64,000 nucleotides of DNA from Demequina pelophila (GTDB taxonomy: Bacteria; Actinomycetota; Actinomycetes; Actinomycetales; Demequinaceae). Of this stretch, positions 9,832-18,333 are shown in pieces. Positions within the stretch are counted from its first letter, which is position 1, and each line of letters begins with the position of its first letter. Below the pieces are notes generated by a model, which was not told the origin of the DNA, made no database searches, and worked only from the letters and a program-made list of their open reading frames with translations. Where the stretch lies: contig NZ_BBLY01000001.1 in assembly GCF_000971175.1 (NCBI RefSeq), forward strand, positions 235,709-299,708, read 5' to 3'. Both the position numbers and the translations under genes were made by a program.

Positions 9832-12446
9832 TGCCCAAGATTCCGCTCAGTTGGCTCGCGGAGTCCGTCTCCCTCGCGCCCGAGACCACGCCCGAGGAGG
9901 TCGCCACGGCGCTCGCCCGGGTGGGCCTCGAGGAGGAGGGCATCCACGGCCCCGGCGTCAAGGGACCCCTGGTGGTCGGCCGCGTGATGTCGCTCGTCAA
10001 GGAGCAGCAGTCCAACGGCAAGACCATCAACTACTGCCGCGTCGACGTGGGTTCGCACAATGACCCGGCCGGCCCGGGCCACAAGCCCGACCACAAGGTC
10101 GACTACCCGTCCTCGAAGGGCATCGTGTGCGGCGCCCGCAACTTCGTCGAGGGCGACTACGTGGTGGTCGTGCTGCCCGGCGCCGAGCTGCCCGGGCCGT
10201 TCCCCATCTCCGGCCGCAAGACGTATGGCCACTGGTCGGACGGCATGATCTGCTCGTCGCGCGAGCTGGGCCTGGGCGACGACCACGACGGCATCATCGT
10301 GCTGCAGTCCCCGTCCGGCGAGTCCGCCGAGTGGGGCGGGTACGGCGACGCCGAGCTCACCCCCGGCCAGGACGCCATCGCGCTGCTGGGCATGGACGAG
10401 TCGACCATCGAGATCAACGTCACCCCCGACCGCGGCTACTGCTTCTCCGTCCGCGGCGTGGCGCGCGAGTACGCGCACGCGACCGGCGCATCGTTCACCG
10501 ATCCCGCCGGGATCGACGTGACCGGCGAGGCCGGGACCGGCTTCGAGATCCGCCTCGAGGACCAGGCGCCCGTGCGCGGCCGGGTGGGCTGCGACCGGTT
10601 CGTCGCGCGCATCGTCCGCGGCTTCGACCCCGCCGCGCCCACGCCCACGTGGATGCGCGGCCGGCTCGAGGCGGCCGGCATGCGCTCGATCTCGCTCGCC
10701 GTGGACGTCACCAACTACGTCATGCTCGAGCTGGGCCAGCCGCTGCACGCGTACGACCTCGCCACCGTGACCGCGCCCATCGTGGTGCGTCGCGCCGTGC
10801 CGGGGGAGAGCATCGTGACCCTGGACGATGCGACGCGCGTCCTGGACGGCGAGGACCTCCTCATCACGGATTCGGAGGGCGGCCACGCCCACCGGCCCAT
10901 CGGCATCGCCGGCGTCATGGGCGGCGCGCTGACCGAGGTCTCCGCGACCACCACCGACGTGCTGCTCGAGGGCGCGCACTTCGACCCCATCACCGTGGCG
11001 CGCACCGCGCGCCGCCACCGACTGGGCTCGGAGGCGTCCCGCCGCTTCGAGCGCGCGGTCGACACGCAGCTGCCGCCCGTCGCGGTGCAGCGGGCGGCCA
11101 ACCTGCTCGCGGAGCTGGGCGGCGGCACCATCGAGGCGGTCTACACCGACGTCGCGGACGTGGCGCCGGTCGCGCCCATCGAGATGGACGCCGACTTCCC
11201 GGCGCGCATCGTGGGCGTGCCCTACACCACCGACCAGGTGGTCGACTCGCTCACCCAGGTGGGCTGCCGCGTCGAGAAGGACGGCGGCGTGCTGATCGTG
11301 ACGCCGCCCACGTGGCGCGCGGACCTCGAGGGCCCCATCAACCTGGTCGAGGAGGTCGCGCGCCTGCAGGGCTACGAGGGCCTGCCCTCGGTGCTTCCGA
11401 TCGCGCCCCCGGGGCGCGGGTACACGCACTCGCAGATCGTGCGCAAGTCCGTCGCGCGGTCGCTCGCGGAGGCCGGCCTCACGCAGGTGCTCACCTACCC
11501 GTTCATCTCGGAGAAGCGCCTCGACGAGCTCATGCTCCCCGAGGACGACCAGCGTCGCGACGTGGTGCGTCTGGCCAACCCGCTGTCCGCGGAGATGCCG
11601 CTCATGCGTCCCGCGCTCATCGCGACGCTCGCCGATGCGGTGCGCGTCAACCTGGGCCGCGGCTCTCAGTCGGTGGCCGTGTACGAGACGGGCCGCGCGT
11701 ACCTGTCGCGCCTCGTGGGCGACATCCCCGCGACCTACTCGGGCACGTCGATCACGCCGGACGACGTGGAGCGCCTCAACGAGGCGATCCCCGGCCAGGT
11801 GCGCCGCGTGGGCGGCATCATGGCCGGCCACCGCGTGGAGGCCGGCTGGAACGGTCCCGCCGTGGACTGGGCCTGGACCGACGCGATGGCGATGGTCGAG
11901 CGCGTCGAGCGCGCCTGCGGCGTGGTGCTGGAGATCCTGCCCGACGTCCCCGAGGGCTCGGGCCGCATCTCGACCGCGCCGTTCCACCCGGGCCGCGTGG
12001 CCATGTACTGCCTCGACGGGGAGATCGTCGGCGCGGCCGGCGAGCTGCACCCCAAGGTGTGCGAGAACCTGGGCCTTCCCGCCCGCACGGTCGCGTTCGA
12101 GCTGCTGCTCGACCCGATGATCGCGGAGTCCGAGGGCGTGCTGGTCACGGCCTCGCCCGTGTCGCAGCAGGTGCTGGCCAAGGAGGACTTCGCGTTCGTG
12201 GTGCCCGTGTCCGTGGCGGCCGGCGACCTCACCGAGGCCGTCATCGCCGCCGGGGACGGCTTGGTCGAGGACGCGCGCGTCTTCGACGTGTTCACCGGGC
12301 CTCAGGTGGGCGAGGGGCGCAAGTCGCTCGCGATCAACGTGCGCATGCGGGATGCGGACCACACCCTGACCGCCGAGGAGGTGCTCGCCGTGCGCGAGGC
12401 CATCATCGCGGCGGCGGGGGAGAAGTTCGGGGCCGTGCTGCGGTAG
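9831..12446 (+). CDS. pheT: Phenylalanyl-tRNA synthetase beta subunit
   Basis: An 871-residue subunit with the expected modules: the N-terminal B1 region and an EMAP/OB-like tRNA-binding domain (VVGRVMSLV ... ISGRKTYGHWSDGMICSSRE), B3/B4 editing domain (NVTPDRGYCFSVRGVAREYA, TNYVMLELGQPLHAYDL), B5 (GVPYTTDQVVDSLTQVGCRV), the catalytic-like core (LTQVLTYPFISEKRLDELML) and the C-terminal FDX-ACB anticodon-binding domain ending LTAEEVLAVREAIIAAA. Full length. Co-translated with pheS and followed by a strong hairpin. Confidence 0.98.
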
Positions 12447-12458
12447 TTCCGCGTTCTT

Positions 12459-12568
12459 GGGCAACCGCCTGCCCCTCCGTCGACAACCGCCTGCCCTTCC
12501 ATCGCGAAGGGGTAGGCGGTTGTCGCTTTTCCCAGGTTCTCGCGTCCTGGGGGCAAGTGGTTGTCGTT
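12459..12568. repeat. Cluster of short AGGGGYARGYGGTTGTCG repeats
   Basis: Four copies: minus-strand copies at 12459-12477 and 12481-12500, plus-strand copies at 12508-12528 and 12549-12568. The second and third form the pheT terminator stem. A fifth copy lies at 41301-41320 and a diverged one at 41262-41279. Confidence 0.7.
12481..12529 (+). terminator. Strong terminator of pheST
   Basis: CGACAACCGCCTGCCCTTC pairs with GAAGGGGTAGGCGGTTGTCG with one mismatch, closing a stem of about 19 bp, followed by CTTTT. It stands 35 bases after the pheT stop. Confidence 0.85.
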
Positions 12569-12582
12569 CGCGCCCGGGCCCG

Positions 12583-12633
12583 TCAGCGTGCGACCGGGTC
12601 GAGCACCTCGAATCCGAGCACGCCTGCGCGAAC
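12583..12633 (-). pseudogene. Possible toxin-gene remnant downstream of the antitoxin
   Basis: Directly after the antitoxin TGA, the same frame stays open for 16 codons, VRAGVLGFEVLDPVAR, then stops. The string loosely resembles PIN-toxin C-terminal ends (GxEVLDP). This is weak evidence; it could be chance. Confidence 0.2.
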
Positions 12634-12909
12634 TCACCAGTCCCGGTCGATGCTTGCGAGCAGGTCGTCGACCCCGCTGGTCAACTCCACCGGTGCCCAG
12701 GCGGCGCGCGGCCGCTTGCGGGCCGGTGGCGACGCGAGACCTGCGGCGAGAAGCTTCTCCAACCCGCCGCTCGCTCGTGGGGATTCTGCCTGGATGATCA
12801 CGGCAGATCCGTCTTCGAGCGCCACGCGCACCGGCTGGCCGGTCTCAACGGCGCGACGCATCGCCAGCGCGGGGTTGCCCTCGAACTCTCGTAGCGTCAA
12901 CTTCTCCAC
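12634..12909 (-). CDS. Phd/YefM-like antitoxin, apparently orphan
   Basis: A 91-residue protein. The N-terminal half (MEKLTLREFEGNPALAMRRA ... VRVALEDGSAVIIQAE) looks like the Phd/YefM DNA-binding fold in which a strand-helix head positions an Ala/Arg helix. The C-terminal part (AWAPVELTSGVDDLLASIDR) would be the toxin-binding tail. GTG start at 12907-12909. No toxin gene follows: only 187 bases lie between it and pheT. Either the toxin was lost or the protein acts alone. Family assignment is by pattern only. Confidence 0.65.
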   Translation of the reverse strand: MEKLTLREFEGNPALAMRRAVETGQPVRVALEDGSAVIIQAESPRASGGLEKLLAAGLASPPARKRPRAAWAPVELTSGVDDLLASIDRDW

Positions 12910-13245
12910 GAGCCCAGTGTGCGCTCTGCATCCTTCAACCGGAAGAGCGTTGGGCCCTACGGCGCCCGCACAGGCACAGCGACCCCGCTCCGGCCCCCGC
13001 ACAACCCACCTGCTATCCTTGACGACTGTGCGCCGGCCCCCGCGGCAGGGCGCACGCGTCGCAGATTGCTTCTCCTTCTCGCCGGCGGTCCGGCCATCCA
13101 GGCCAGGACAACCGCCCGGCTCGTAGAAATCCTCTCTCCGGCGAACGGACGCGGACACCTCCGCGATTCGCCACCACCGCCGGTGCCCGTGATGCTCGCC
13201 CGAGCGGTCGCGCGCGCACGGCGGCCTGCCCGAAAGGCAACCCGC
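12910..13245 (+). promoter_or_regulatory. Long leader of the DEAD-box helicase gene
   Basis: 336 bases without a supported gene. TATCCT at 13014-13019 is a good -10, giving an mRNA leader of roughly 220 bases before the helicase ATG. Long structured leaders are common on cold-induced DEAD-box genes (established); their function here is inference. Confidence 0.45.
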
Positions 13246-14793
13246 ATGACTCAGACCTTCGCCGCCCTCGGCGTGCCCAAGCCGCTCGTCACCGTGCTCG
13301 AGCGCGACGGCAAGACCTCCCCGTTCCCCATCCAGGCCAGCACCCTCCCGGACACGCTCGCGGGTCGCGACGTGCTGGGCCGTGGCCGCACCGGCTCCGG
13401 CAAGACCCTCGCCTTCTCTCTCCCCGTGGTCGCCCGCCTCGCCGGCGACGCGTCGCCCGGCAAGGTCGCGCGCGCCCAGAAGGGCCGCCCCCGCGCGCTC
13501 ATCCTGTGCCCCACCCGCGAGCTCGCCACCCAGATCGACGCGGTGATCTCGCCCCTCGCATCCGCGTACGGCCTCACCACCACGACCATCTTCGGCGGCA
13601 TCAGCCAGGCCCGTCAGGAGCGCGCCATGGCGCGCGGCGTCGACATCGTCGTGGCGTGCCCGGGGCGCCTCGAGGACCTCATGGGCCAGCGCATCGTCTC
13701 CCTGGACGCCGTCGAGATCACGGTGCTCGACGAGGCCGACCACATGGCCGACCTGGGCTTCCTGCCCGGCGTCACCCGCATCATGAACGCGACCCCCAAG
13801 CGCGGCCAGCGCCTGCTGTTCTCCGCGACGCTCGACAACGGCGTGGACAAGCTGGTCAAGCGCTTCCTCGACAACCCGACCACGCACTCCGTCGACAGCG
13901 CCGAGAGCCCCGTCGAGGCCATGACGCACCACGTGTTCCACGTGGCCGATGCGACGGCCAAGAAGGACCTGGTCCGCACCCTGGCCTCGGGCACCGGCAG
14001 GCGCGTGCTGTTCATGCGCACCAAGCACCACGCCAAGCGCCTCGCCAAGCAGCTCACCGCGGACGGCATCCCGGCCGTCGACCTGCACGGCAACCTGTCG
14101 CAGAACGCCCGCGACCGCAACCTCGCGGCCTTCGCGGACGGCTCCGCCAAGGTGCTCGTCGCGACGGACGTCGCCGCGCGCGGCGTGCACGTCGACGGCA
14201 TCGAGCTCGTGGTCCACGTGGACCCGCCGGCCGAGCACAAGGCGTACCTCCACCGCTCCGGCCGCACGGCCCGCGCGGGGGAGAGCGGCGACGTCGCGAC
14301 CATCGTGCTGCCCGAGCAGCGCCGCGACACCGACCAGCTGCTGCGCCAGGCCAAGATCAAGGTCACCCCGCAGAAGGTCACCGCGACGTCCGATGCGGTG
14401 ACCGACCTGGTCGGCGAGGTCGCCGCGCACGTCGCGCCCGTCGCGACCGCGCCCGTTCAGCAGCGCCAGCCCAAACGGGCGAGGAACGAGCAGTCGCACT
14501 CCCAGCCGTCCCAGGGCGGCGGTCGACGCGGCGGCCGCGGTGGCCGCGGTCGCTCCGGCGGCGCCTCGCAGTCGGCGGGCCGCCCGGCGGGCGGTGCCCA
14601 GTCGACGGGCCGCGCCTCCAACGGCGCGTCGGCGGCCTCGCACCAGGGCGGTGGATCTCGCCAGGCCAGCACATCCCGTCAGGCCGCGGGTTCGCGCCCC
14701 GCATCGTCGAAGGCCTCCGGCCGCCACGCGGGCGGCCACTCGTCGGCCGCGGCCTTCTCCGCCTCCGGCGGCGGCCGCCGCCGCAGCCGCTGA
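13246..14793 (+). CDS. DEAD-box ATP-dependent RNA helicase
   Basis: A 515-residue helicase: Q motif (TSPFPIQASTLPDTLAGRDV), Walker A GRGRTGSGKT, PTRELA, GG, DEAD in VLDEADHM, SAT, then the second RecA domain with LVATDVAARGVHVDG and HRSGRTARAG. It unwinds short RNA duplexes in ribosome assembly or mRNA decay. The last 110 residues are a low-complexity Gly/Arg/Ser/Gln tail ([16 protein letters not shown]), as in cold-shock and RhlE-type proteins, probably an RNA-binding extension. The ATG at 13246 is where similarity begins, with GAAAGG 8 bases upstream. Confidence 0.95.
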   Translation: MTQTFAALGVPKPLVTVLERDGKTSPFPIQASTLPDTLAGRDVLGRGRTGSGKTLAFSLPVVARLAGDASPGKVARAQKGRPRALILCPTRELATQIDAVISPLASAYGLTTTTIFGGISQARQERAMARGVDIVVACPGRLEDLMGQRIVSLDAVEITVLDEADHMADLGFLPGVTRIMNATPKRGQRLLFSATLDNGVDKLVKRFLDNPTTHSVDSAESPVEAMTHHVFHVADATAKKDLVRTLASGTGRRVLFMRTKHHAKRLAKQLTADGIPAVDLHGNLSQNARDRNLAAFADGSAKVLVATDVAARGVHVDGIELVVHVDPPAEHKAYLHRSGRTARAGESGDVATIVLPEQRRDTDQLLRQAKIKVTPQKVTATSDAVTDLVGEVAAHVAPVATAPVQQRQPKRARNEQSHSQPSQGGGRRGGRGGRGRSGGASQSAGRPAGGAQSTGRASNGASAASHQGGGSRQASTSRQAAGSRPASSKASGRHAGGHSSAAAFSASGGGRRRSR

Positions 14794-14806
14794 CACGACG
14801 GCCTAC

Positions 14807-14846
14807 GGGTGGCCGGCACGCCGCGCGAGCGGCCTGCCGGCCACCC
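14807..14846. terminator. Hairpin between convergent helicase and hepT genes
   Basis: GGGTGGCCGGCA (14807-14818) pairs perfectly with TGCCGGCCACCC (14835-14846) across a 16-base loop. It lies 13 bases after the helicase stop and 22 bases beyond the hepT stop, so it may serve both strands. Confidence 0.6.
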
Positions 14847-14868
14847 GGCCACACAGCCGGCAACCGGC

Positions 14869-15213
14869 CTACCCATCATCGAGCACCCTCGCGACGTCGT
14901 CGCGCAGCCGGGGGAGTGACAGCGTCACCGTCGCCCAGACGACCGCTGGGTCGACCCGCCAGTATTCGTGCACGATGAGGTTCCGCTGGACCTTCGGGAG
15001 TCCTGGGGGCAGGGACGGGAGCCGCGCGTACGTCTCCTCGCCCAGCGCCCCGAGCGCCTCGCCCACCACGGTGAGGCAGCGGAGCACGGCGTCGTACGTG
15101 CGCTCGTCGTCGAGGGCGGAGCGCTCGCCGTCCACGTAGCGCAGCGCGCGCTCGCACGCGCCCGCGACGTGCCGGAGGCGGGCGCGGTCCCGCTCCGGGA
15201 TCGCGCCGCTCAC
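14869..15213 (-). CDS. hepT: HepT-type toxin (type VII toxin-antitoxin)
   Basis: A 114-residue helical protein of the DUF86/HepT family. The catalytic HEPN motif R-x4-H-x-Y is visible as RNLIVHEY at about 84-91, and helices ERALRYVDG and RCLTVVGEALGAL match the fold. HepT is an RNase toxin blocked when its partner MntA adds AMP to the motif Tyr (established in Shewanella). The GTG start overlaps the mntA stop (GTGA). The C-terminus is short and complete. Confidence 0.85.
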   Translation of the reverse strand: MSGAIPERDRARLRHVAGACERALRYVDGERSALDDERTYDAVLRCLTVVGEALGALGEETYARLPSLPPGLPKVQRNLIVHEYWRVDPAVVWATVTLSLPRLRDDVARVLDDG

Positions 15214-15641
15214 AGCACCAGCGACGACGCGACCAGTGCGTCGCGTTCGTCGGCGGGGACCGAGCCGAGCGTGACCAGGTCGACCCGGCAACCGAGCAGC
15301 TCGCTCAGTCGGGACCTCAGCTCGGCAAGGTCGAACAGTGTGGTGCCCGGGCGTGCGTCGATCCAGAGGTCCACGTCCGAGTCCGGCCCGTCCTGAGCCC
15401 GCGCGGTCGAGCCGAACAGCCCGATGCGTCGAGCCCCTGCCCGCTCCGCGGCCTCCCGGATGCGGTCGCGCTCGCGCACCACGTCGACGATGCGCGAGCC
15501 GCGCTCGCGTGGTCCGTCGAGGTACTGGCCGAGCGCCGCCTCCACCACCGAGGTGAACGAGGGCCGGCCCGGCTGCGCCTCCACGAACGCGGCCAAGCGG
15601 CGGTCGAGGTCGTCGGGCAGGGTCACGGTCGCACGTCGCAC
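15210..15641 (-). CDS. mntA: MntA-type nucleotidyltransferase antitoxin with N-terminal ribbon-helix-helix
   Basis: A 143-residue protein in two parts. Residues 1-45 (MRRATVTLPDDLDRRLAAFV ... TSVVEAALGQYL) look like a ribbon-helix-helix DNA-binding domain. Residues 60-143 are a minimal nucleotidyltransferase with the signature GS-x10-DxD (GSTARAQDGPDSDVD) of MntA. Known MntA proteins AMPylate HepT and are usually stand-alone NTases. The fused DNA-binding head, plus a palindrome 12 bases before the start, suggests self-repression. GTG start at 15639-15641; upstream frame has no good start. Confidence 0.82.
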   Translation of the reverse strand: MRRATVTLPDDLDRRLAAFVEAQPGRPSFTSVVEAALGQYLDGPRERGSRIVDVVRERDRIREAAERAGARRIGLFGSTARAQDGPDSDVDLWIDARPGTTLFDLAELRSRLSELLGCRVDLVTLGSVPADERDALVASSLVL

Positions 15642-15653
15642 GATTGCGACGCT

Positions 15654-15669
15654 ATCACCAGATGGTGAT
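15654..15669. promoter_or_regulatory. Palindromic operator candidate of mntA-hepT
   Basis: ATCACCAGATGGTGAT has 7-bp arms around a 2-base centre. It lies 12 bases upstream of mntA, where an autorepressor would bind. The size suits a ribbon-helix-helix tetramer. Confidence 0.6.
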
Positions 15670-15706
15670 TCCGGTGCGGTCCTGGGGAGAGCGACCCCAC
15701 GACACA

Positions 15707-15746
15707 CGAAGGGGCGGACCGGGCACGTGCCCGGTCCGCCCCTTCG
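15707..15746. terminator. Perfect 20-bp-arm palindrome, terminator of the GH42-GH3 operon
   Basis: Arms centred at 15726/15727 with the core GGACCGGGCACGTGCCCGGT, all G/C-rich, 17 bases after the GH3 stop. It separates GH3 from the mntA promoter. Confidence 0.8.
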
Positions 15747-15762
15747 GCGTATGCGGCGAGTG

Positions 15763-18282
15763 TCAGGCCTGCGCGGTGACCTCGAGGCCCACCTGGGCCG
15801 GCAGATCCTGCGAGGAGGAGCCGGCGCCGATGAGGTAGCGGCCCTCCTGGACGCGCAGGGCACCCTCGTGCAGCCAGTCCGCGGGCGCGCCCTCGAGACG
15901 CAGCGCGTCGTCCCAGACGGCCAGGCGCGCGAGCGGGAACGTCACGGCGACCTCGCGGGCCTCGCCCGGCTCCAGGCGCACGCGCTCGAAGCCGACCAGC
16001 AGGCGCAGCGGCGTGGGCAGCTCGAGCCGCTCGTCGCGCAGGGCGTAGACCTGCACCAGCTCCTCCGCGACGCGGTCGCCCGCGTTGCGGACGGTGACCG
16101 TGGCGGTCACGGTGGCCTCGTCCTCGCGTGCGACGAGGCCGGGGTGGCGGTGCGTGGGCGCCGGCGCCGGGACGGTCGCGGCGGACAGCGCCACGCCGTC
16201 GTAGGCCACCTGCGAGTAGGTGAGGCCATGGCCGAACGCGAACCGGTACGTGCCCGGCTGGTGACGGTAGGTGGCCTGCTGGCGCAGGGTGTCGTAGTCG
16301 AACAGGTCGCCGGCCTGGTCCGCGTGAGCGGGCCACGACTGCGCGAGGCGGCCGGTGGGCTCCACGTCGCCGGACAGGACGTCGATGACGCCGTGGCCGT
16401 GCTCCTGGCCGCCGTGGCTGGTCCACACGATGGTGGGCTCGTCGGCCAGGTCGCCCAGGATGTACGGGAAGCTCGACGTGAGGCACAGGACGGTCGCCGG
16501 GTTGGCGTCGCGCGCGACGCGGTAGACCTCGGCGGCGCACGCGGGCAGGTCGAGGTGCGGGCGGTCCTCGGTCTCGCGGCCCGCGAGGTGAGGGTCGTTG
16601 CCCACGGCGACGATCACCGCATCGGCTCCGGTCGCGGCCTCCGCGACGGCCGCGAGGCCCGAGCGGGTGACGCGGGCCGTGAAGCGCTCGGCCGCGTCGA
16701 GCGTGACCGCGTCGGCGGCGACCAGGCCGCCGTCGCGCATGACGCGGACCCAGCGGCCCGAGCCCAGGTGCAGGAGCGACCAGGTGCCGTCCGCGTGCAC
16801 GTGGCGGCGGAAGCTCTCCTGCGCGACCCAGCCGCCCACGCGGTCCGCGTCGGCGTGCATGGGCCAGTGGCCGCCGGTGAGCAGCTTGCCGCTCGCGTGC
16901 GAGCGCAGCGTGAGCACGCCGTCGCCCCAGTCGGTCAGGTCGAACAGCGCGTCCGCCTCGCACGTGGGCGCGGCGGCCGTGACGGTCGCCCCGTCGGCGG
17001 TCGCGGTGACGTAGGCCCCGGACGATGCGGCGCGCAGGGCCACGGTGTCCGCGCCGGTGGCGACGGTCACCTGGGCGTCGGGGAAGCGCTCGGCGAGCGC
17101 GGAGGCGAGGGTCGACTTGTACGGCGGGGTGCCCGCGTACCAGTCGGTGAGGATGTCGTCCGCGAGGGGGCCCACGACGGCGATGCGGGCGGGCGCGGCG
17201 AGCGGGAGCAGGCACGCCTCGTTGCGCAGCACCACGACGGATCGCGCGACGGCCTCGCGGGCGAGGGCGCGCGACGCGGGGGTGTAGATGTCCTCGACGG
17301 TGATGCCCGCGTAGGGGTCGGCGTCGCCGTCGAACTCGCCGGTGCGCACGCGCAGCTCGAGCAGGCGCAGCACGGCCCGGTCGACCTCGTCCATGGTGAG
17401 CAGGCCCTGCTCGAGGGCGGCCGTGACCTGGTCGATCGTGGGCTGGGCGTTGGCGTCGTTGTCCGTGAAGGAGTCCATGCCGCCGCGCACCAGCGCGGCC
17501 GCGCCGTGCGTGAAGTCGGGCTCCTCGCGCTGGGTGGTCACCAGGAAGGTGGGGGCCGCGGCGTCCGAGACGATCGCGATGGATCCGGGCGCCCACGAGC
17601 GGGCCTCGGCGACCAGCTCGGGCTGGGTGTGCGCGGCCTTGCCGTTGACCCGGTTGTAGGCGAGCATCATGCCGCCGGCGGCGCCGGACTCGATGCCGCA
17701 GCGGAACGCGGGCAGCTCCTCCTCGTGGAGCGTGCGCAGCGACATCTCCGACGAGGTGACCGAGCGGTCCGTCTCGTTCGAGTAGCCCAGGAAGTGCTTG
17801 ACGGCGGCGACCGTGCGCCACACCGTCGGGTGGTGGCCGCGCAGGCCCTGCGCGTACGCGGCGCCCATCGCGCCGGTGAGGTGCGGGTCCTCGGAGTAGC
17901 CCTCCTCGTTGCGGCCCCACAGCGGGTGGCGCAGCGTGTTGACCACGGGGGCCCACACGTTGAGGCTCACCGACGACTTCTCGGCGCGCTTGGCGCGCAC
18001 CTCGGTCGAGGAGACCTCGCCCACGCGCTCGATGAGGTCGAGGTCCCACGTGGCCGCGAGGCCCACGGGCTGCGGGAACACGGTGGCCGTGCCCATCCAC
18101 GCGGCGCCGTGCAGCGCCTCGCAGCCGGTGTGGAACTCGCCCAGGCCCAGGCGCTCGTTGGCGGGGACCACCTGGTGGAGCATCGCGATGCGCTCCTCGG
18201 TGGAGAGCCGGTCGAGCAGGTCGCGGGCGCGCGCCTCGGTCGGCTGGTCGGGCTGCCGGAACACCGGCGTCGTGTCGGTCAT
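15763..18282 (-). CDS. GH3 beta-glucosidase with an inserted lectin-like domain
   Basis: An 839-residue cytoplasmic GH3 (no signal peptide). The (beta/alpha)8 domain carries KHFLGYSNETDR and the nucleophile Asp240 in AIVSDAAAP. The C-terminal alpha/beta sandwich has the acid/base Glu in AGRETEDRPHLDLP (about 570-572), and an Fn3-like domain ends the protein (VTVTVRNAGDRVAEELVQVY type). Residues about 412-540, inside the sandwich domain, are an insertion with repeated YVTA...LRSHASGKLL...WSLLHLGSGRWV units, resembling a beta-trefoil (fascin/ricin-like). Second gene of the GH42-GH3 operon, 51 bases after GH42. In this locus it likely removes backbone glucose; xylosidase activity is the alternative. 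Confidence 0.9.
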   Translation of the reverse strand: MTDTTPVFRQPDQPTEARARDLLDRLSTEERIAMLHQVVPANERLGLGEFHTGCEALHGAAWMGTATVFPQPVGLAATWDLDLIERVGEVSSTEVRAKRAEKSSVSLNVWAPVVNTLRHPLWGRNEEGYSEDPHLTGAMGAAYAQGLRGHHPTVWRTVAAVKHFLGYSNETDRSVTSSEMSLRTLHEEELPAFRCGIESGAAGGMMLAYNRVNGKAAHTQPELVAEARSWAPGSIAIVSDAAAPTFLVTTQREEPDFTHGAAALVRGGMDSFTDNDANAQPTIDQVTAALEQGLLTMDEVDRAVLRLLELRVRTGEFDGDADPYAGITVEDIYTPASRALAREAVARSVVVLRNEACLLPLAAPARIAVVGPLADDILTDWYAGTPPYKSTLASALAERFPDAQVTVATGADTVALRAASSGAYVTATADGATVTAAAPTCEADALFDLTDWGDGVLTLRSHASGKLLTGGHWPMHADADRVGGWVAQESFRRHVHADGTWSLLHLGSGRWVRVMRDGGLVAADAVTLDAAERFTARVTRSGLAAVAEAATGADAVIVAVGNDPHLAGRETEDRPHLDLPACAAEVYRVARDANPATVLCLTSSFPYILGDLADEPTIVWTSHGGQEHGHGVIDVLSGDVEPTGRLAQSWPAHADQAGDLFDYDTLRQQATYRHQPGTYRFAFGHGLTYSQVAYDGVALSAATVPAPAPTHRHPGLVAREDEATVTATVTVRNAGDRVAEELVQVYALRDERLELPTPLRLLVGFERVRLEPGEAREVAVTFPLARLAVWDDALRLEGAPADWLHEGALRVQEGRYLIGAGSSSQDLPAQVGLEVTAQA

Positions 18283-18333
18283 GCTGGATCCTTCTGGTCG
18301 GGCCCGCCGCTGGGGCGGGCGGATACGTTCGTG

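Noticed and set aside
10127-13126. A 999-codon plus-strand frame over pheT
   Set aside because: Out of frame with pheT and rich in Arg/Pro; no family motif.
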